Positions 61,701 to 64,000 of a DNA stretch of 64,000 bases are shown here, piece by piece. Made by a program: the position numbers and the translations under genes. The DNA is from an uncultured Lachnospiraceae bacterium (GTDB lineage Bacteria; Bacillota; Clostridia; Lachnospirales; Lachnospiraceae): the NCBI GenBank assembly GCA_910583615.1, contig CAJTXP010000016.1, forward strand, positions 1 through 64,000. The letters are read 5' to 3'. A model generated the notes under the pieces. The model saw only the letters and a list, made by a program, of their open reading frames with translations, searched no databases and had not been told where the DNA came from. Positions within the stretch are counted from its first letter, which is position 1. The number at the start of each line of letters is the position of its first letter.

Positions 61701-62124
61701 TCTCCAGCAGCTGATCCGAAGACACCCGATACTGGGTAAATTCCGACAAGAGCGACTTGATCTCCGAAATATAGCCCAGTTTTTTCATATTGGCGCCCAG
61801 GAGCGTCAGTTCGTCCTTTTTCTCCTCCGCCAGGCGACGCAGGATCAGGTTTTTTCCTGTATCCTCCAGAATCTTCCGGTGTTCTCCCCCTACTTCGTCA
61901 AAAACCCGGTGAGCCAGCCGTTCAAAACTCAGCACATCGATGTTCATGATGCCCCGTCTCGGATGCATGGCCACCAGGTCTTTCTGCGTCTGCATGGTAA
62001 ACTGTTCCGGCACAATGACCAGGAACTGCCTGTCCGGACAGGCCTCGGATTCCTCTATGATCTTCTGAAATATGTAATGGGATTTTCCGGCTCCGGAATT
62101 TCCCAGAATCAGCTGTAATGCCAT
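58714..62124 (-). CDS. addB: ATP-dependent helicase/nuclease subunit B
   Basis: 1136 residues from ATG 62124 (GGGAGGAGCG just before); the frame is open to 62250 without a site. N-terminal Walker A GNSGAGKS, a degenerate helicase core (Chi recognition in this subunit) and a C-terminal nuclease with IIDYKSGNT. Fe-S cysteines: one in FAACAYAHFLQY and three in CRFCSYHSVCGF. First of the addBA operon. Confidence 0.97.
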   Translation of the reverse strand: MALQLILGNSGAGKSHYIFQKIIEESEACPDRQFLVIVPEQFTMQTQKDLVAMHPRRGIMNIDVLSFERLAHRVFDEVGGEHRKILEDTGKNLILRRLAEEKKDELTLLGANMKKLGYISEIKSLLSEFTQYRVSSDQLLEMMERNRENPQLYLKLKDMKVIYDSFQDYLEGTYLTAEELLGALEQTVEQSKSVRGSVIVLDGYTGFTPVQLGLLKKLFTLAERVCVTLTMDGAEDPFAPGAQYQLFYMTKKTILGLVRLAGEVQVPVEKPVILREAGRYRFHNAPALGFLESAVFRHRKRVWDGETDELSLYAARTPRAEAEAIGRQIQRLVRDEKFRYRDMAVVTGDLETYGTLLEQVFAGLKIPGFTDRKRDVLKNPFVEFLRALLAVIQEDFAYEPMFRMLRSGMAGVEREETDRLENYVIARGVRGFSGWNREWKRPLRGMEEEELQDLNQIREKTMERLAKLRKSLKDRKADTRRMTRAVYDHLAELKIQRQLKEYEVRFQEDGDHSRSREYAQIYGMVMELFDKMVMLLGDCQMSLSEYAELLDAGLSEMKVGLIPAGTDQVVVGDMERSRLKDIKVLFFAGVNEGSVPRQKSRGGILSEMDREILAEQETELAPTSRQEAYIQKFYIYLNLTKPSSRLYLSWSLADMDGNALRPSWLITQVQQLFPKITVRREEDSGYLDRLVTPCGSVGELTKALEAMREQRADRGQVTLLQWYADQKEWQEKLGKLMDASCYSNREDGIGKAVARALYGTLLDGSVTRLERFAACAYAHFLQYGLGLRERETWGLEAVDMGNVFHGALKYFSDRIEESGYGWFHVPDDRRDAWMEEALERAMEDYADRVLSDRAQDQYVMERVRRIGKRTAWAVLRQLQKGSFVPEETEVSFRNLEQLPSVSLFLSEDERMRLQGRIDRIDVCREDGKTYVRIIDYKSGNTRFDLTSIYYGLQLQLVVYLNAAMDTLKNRQKGEVHPAGMFYYHIEDPILDYEESEDPEQKLLKALAWNGLANGDLKVLELMDRELPSGSDLLPVRLKKDGGFTASSSVADDRQFELLAGHVQKKLLEYGERILKGDIRMLPYELGDEDACRFCSYHSVCGFDRKVDGCEKRRLRPMDRMEIWENLRQQAEREDEI

Positions 62125-62261
62125 ACGCTCCTCCCGCCTTTTGAAATGATTGCCGTTTGCCTGGACGCGCCTTCCCGGGAACCGGTTCCCTCCGGCCCCG
62201 CCTGCGCTTCCGTGAATCTCCCAGGAGCCTGTTCCCGTGACAGGCTGCATGCCGGTAAGTA

Positions 62262-62978
62262 TCAGCCGCTTTGCAGCAGATCCTTCACCACCTCGGAAGC
62301 CAGCAGAAGCCCTGCCGCCCCCGGCACGAACGCCATGCTTCCCGGAATCACCTTTCCCGAATCTTCCGCCCGGATCTGCCGCTTCGGCGTCATGGCCTCT
62401 TCTGTGGAATAGACGACTTTCAGCCGCTCAATCCCCCGCTTCTTCAGTTCCCGGCGCATGACCCGGGCCAGCGGACAGACCCGCGTCTCATAAATGTCCG
62501 TCACGACAAGCTTTCCCGGATTCATCTTGTTTCCTGCCCCCATGGAACCAATCAGCGGCGTCCCCGCCTCCTGACAGCACTCGGCCAGCGCCAGCTTCCC
62601 GGATACGGTATCAATGGCGTCCACCACATAATCATACGCCCGGAAATCAAAGGCGTCTCTGTTTTCCGGAAGAAAAAAGCACTCCCGCGTCTCCACCTCC
62701 GTCTCCGGGCAGATATCGGCGATCCGCGCTTTCATGACCCTGGTCTTCTGCTGTCCGATGGTACTGCGCAGGGCGATCACCTGCCGGTTCAGATTGCTCT
62801 TACTGACCACGTCGTCATCCACCAGCAGGAAATGCCCGATCCCGCTTCTCGCCAGCGCCTCCGCTGCATAACCGCCCACGCCGCCGATGCCGAACACCGC
62901 CACCCTCGCCCTTCGAAGACGGCTCAGGCCCTCCTCTCCGATCAGGAGTTCTGTTCTTGCAAATGTTTCGTCTCTCAT
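62262..62978 (-). CDS. tcdA: tRNA threonylcarbamoyladenosine dehydratase
   Basis: 238 residues from ATG 62978 (frame open to 63026, overlapping larE). E1-like ThiF fold: GIGGVG (30-35), DDDVVSKSNLNRQ (ATP-binding Asp and the R finger), DYVVDAIDTVSGK, and SMGAGNKMNPGKL. It cyclises t6A37 to ct6A in tRNAs reading ANN codons. It lies between addB and larE on the same strand. The start is uncertain; no strong site precedes either ATG. Confidence 0.9.
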   Translation of the reverse strand: MRDETFARTELLIGEEGLSRLRRARVAVFGIGGVGGYAAEALARSGIGHFLLVDDDVVSKSNLNRQVIALRSTIGQQKTRVMKARIADICPETEVETRECFFLPENRDAFDFRAYDYVVDAIDTVSGKLALAECCQEAGTPLIGSMGAGNKMNPGKLVVTDIYETRVCPLARVMRRELKKRGIERLKVVYSTEEAMTPKRQIRAEDSGKVIPGSMAFVPGAAGLLLASEVVKDLLQSG

Positions 62979-63018
62979 TCCGGCTTTCGATCCCCCGCTT
63001 CCATATACATTCCTCCAC

Positions 63019-63843
63019 TCATGCATTGCCCAGACCCCTGTTCATGCTTCCGCTCTCAAAGCCCTTCAAGTCCAGCGCCACATAGGAAAATCCCAGTCCG
63101 CTCAGGCGCTTCTGCACCTGCTCATACCGTCCCTGTTCCATCATGGCGGGAATGTCATCGAACAAAAGTTCGATCCTCGCCAGATCCCCGTGCATCCGTA
63201 CCCTGCGCTGTACAAAGCCAAGTTCTGTCAGAAAATTCTCCGCCTGCTCCACCATGTCCATCTTCTCCGGCGTGATCCGCTCCCCATACACGAAACGGGA
63301 CGCAAGACATGCCATGGACGGCTTCTCCCAGGTGGGCAGCCCCAGCCTTCTGGACATTTCCCTGATCTCCGCCTTGGTAAAACCGGCCTCCTTCAGGGGG
63401 CTTTGGATCTTCAGCTCCTGAAGCGCCAAAAGCCCCGGCCGGTAATCTCCCTGATCGTCCAGGTTGGAGCCTTCCATCAGCGCCTCGAAGCCTTCCTCCT
63501 TTGCCGCCTTCATCATCCTCTGAAACAGTGTTTTTTTACAGAGATAACACCGGTTGGGCGGATTGTCCGCAAATCCCTCGATGGAAAATTCATCCACCGT
63601 CTCTACCCGGTGCCTGATCCCGTGCTGACTGCAGAAATCCTTCGCTTCCTGAAGTTCCCGCCGGGGAACCGCATGGAGAGAGATCGTCAGCGCCAGCAGC
63701 TGATCCCCCAGCGCCTCCTTCGCCGCATATAATAAAAAGACCGAATCCACTCCTCCGGAAAAGGCGGCAGCCGCCTTTCCCGCCGAAGCGATCCGGTTCT
63801 TTAACCATTCATACTTCTGTTCCAGATCCTCTATGTATCCCAT
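63019..63843 (-). CDS. larE: LarE-type sulfur transferase
   Basis: 274 residues from ATG 63843 (TAGGAGTGGACA). The PP-loop SGGVDS (29-34) binds ATP, and the cysteines in CYLCKK and MACLASRF fit a sulfur donor or Fe-S site. In lactate racemase maturation LarE sulfurates the nicotinate cofactor, but larB, larC and larA are not here, so it may serve another pathway or act with distant partners. The stop lies inside the longer tcdA frame (overlap 8 bases). Confidence 0.9.
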   Translation of the reverse strand: MGYIEDLEQKYEWLKNRIASAGKAAAAFSGGVDSVFLLYAAKEALGDQLLALTISLHAVPRRELQEAKDFCSQHGIRHRVETVDEFSIEGFADNPPNRCYLCKKTLFQRMMKAAKEEGFEALMEGSNLDDQGDYRPGLLALQELKIQSPLKEAGFTKAEIREMSRRLGLPTWEKPSMACLASRFVYGERITPEKMDMVEQAENFLTELGFVQRRVRMHGDLARIELLFDDIPAMMEQGRYEQVQKRLSGLGFSYVALDLKGFESGSMNRGLGNA

Positions 63844-63854
63844 ATTGTCCACTC

Positions 63855-64000
63855 CTATGCCGCCGCTTCCGCCGCCGCAGTTCCATGCACGAGATATACC
63901 ATGGCCGCCAGCACCTGCAGGCATACCCGGGTAATATACTCACAGTCTTCTTCCACGCTGCGGTGCATCTCCATATACTCCTGATGATTCCGGCGGATGT
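63855..64000 (-). CDS. Partial gene, C-terminus only
   Basis: 47 residues ending at TAG 63855-63857; the gene continues beyond the window. Visible is a helical tail with HQEYMEMHRSVEEDCEYITR and LQVLAAMVYLVHG. I do not recognise it. It ends 11 bases before larE, so is probably co-transcribed. Confidence 0.6.
   Translation of the reverse strand, partial: IRRNHQEYMEMHRSVEEDCEYITRVCLQVLAAMVYLVHGTAAAEAAA

Overview
The window comes from an anaerobic, endospore-forming Firmicute of the Clostridia, most likely Lachnospiraceae (Clostridium cluster XIVa). The evidence is a complete spoIIIA operon, an alpha/beta-type spore protein, a monofunctional nickel CO dehydrogenase with ferredoxin and flavoprotein partners, FeoAB iron uptake, AddAB recombination and Gram-positive envelope genes. 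Base composition is moderate to GC-rich except for an AT-rich stretch at about 4.9-7.1 kb. Most genes lie on the minus strand. The genus cannot be fixed from the sequence alone.

Layout. 1-425: a 66-bp tandem repeat and a 184-bp near-perfect palindrome. 426-4489: a CO-oxidation operon (cooS, four-cluster ferredoxin, NAD(P)/FAD oxidoreductase, bacteriohemerythrin) with a clear promoter and an operator-like palindrome. 4731: tRNA-Gly(GCC). 4862-7323: an AT-rich accessory patch holding an XRE repressor with divergent operators, a frameshifted small gene plus a fragment of a relative, a 56-residue ribbon-helix-helix protein, a GNAT toxin/antitoxin pair, and a second copy of the large palindrome. 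7.3-11.1 kb: nitroreductase, PepF, a LUD-domain protein. 11.1-18.6 kb: two ABC systems, one with a CARDB-like surface protein and one under a YtrA-type GntR repressor, separated by a CmpB-like membrane protein. 18.9-22.4 kb: a solute-binding lipoprotein paired with a hybrid histidine kinase. 22.5-24.8 kb: feoAB under a 39-bp palindrome. 24.9-29.4 kb: spoIIIAA-AH. 29.6-37.8 kb: a class A PBP with a repeat tail, then a CdaR-like regulator, ftsEX, an M23 hydrolase and a CtpA protease, which together look like a wall-hydrolysis and division cluster. 38.5-43.0 kb: a divergent clpX, lspA, a DUF3810 protein and htrA. 43.2-47.3 kb: DUF3048 lipoprotein, citrate synthase, L,D-transpeptidase. 47.5-53.8 kb: a second hybrid kinase, an XRE-like protein, a SASP, and a LytTR regulator with a frameshifted membrane gene. 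53.9-64 kb: rRNA methyltransferase, addAB, tcdA, larE and one partial gene.

Themes are CO/redox metabolism, envelope building and quality control, and sporulation. No complete undescribed system is proven. The best candidates for novelty are the large palindromic intergenic elements, the small AT-rich module after tRNA-Gly, the CO dehydrogenase operon with its own hemerythrin and operator, the two-transmembrane-only SpoIIIAF, and the orphan LytTR regulator beside a frameshifted membrane protein.
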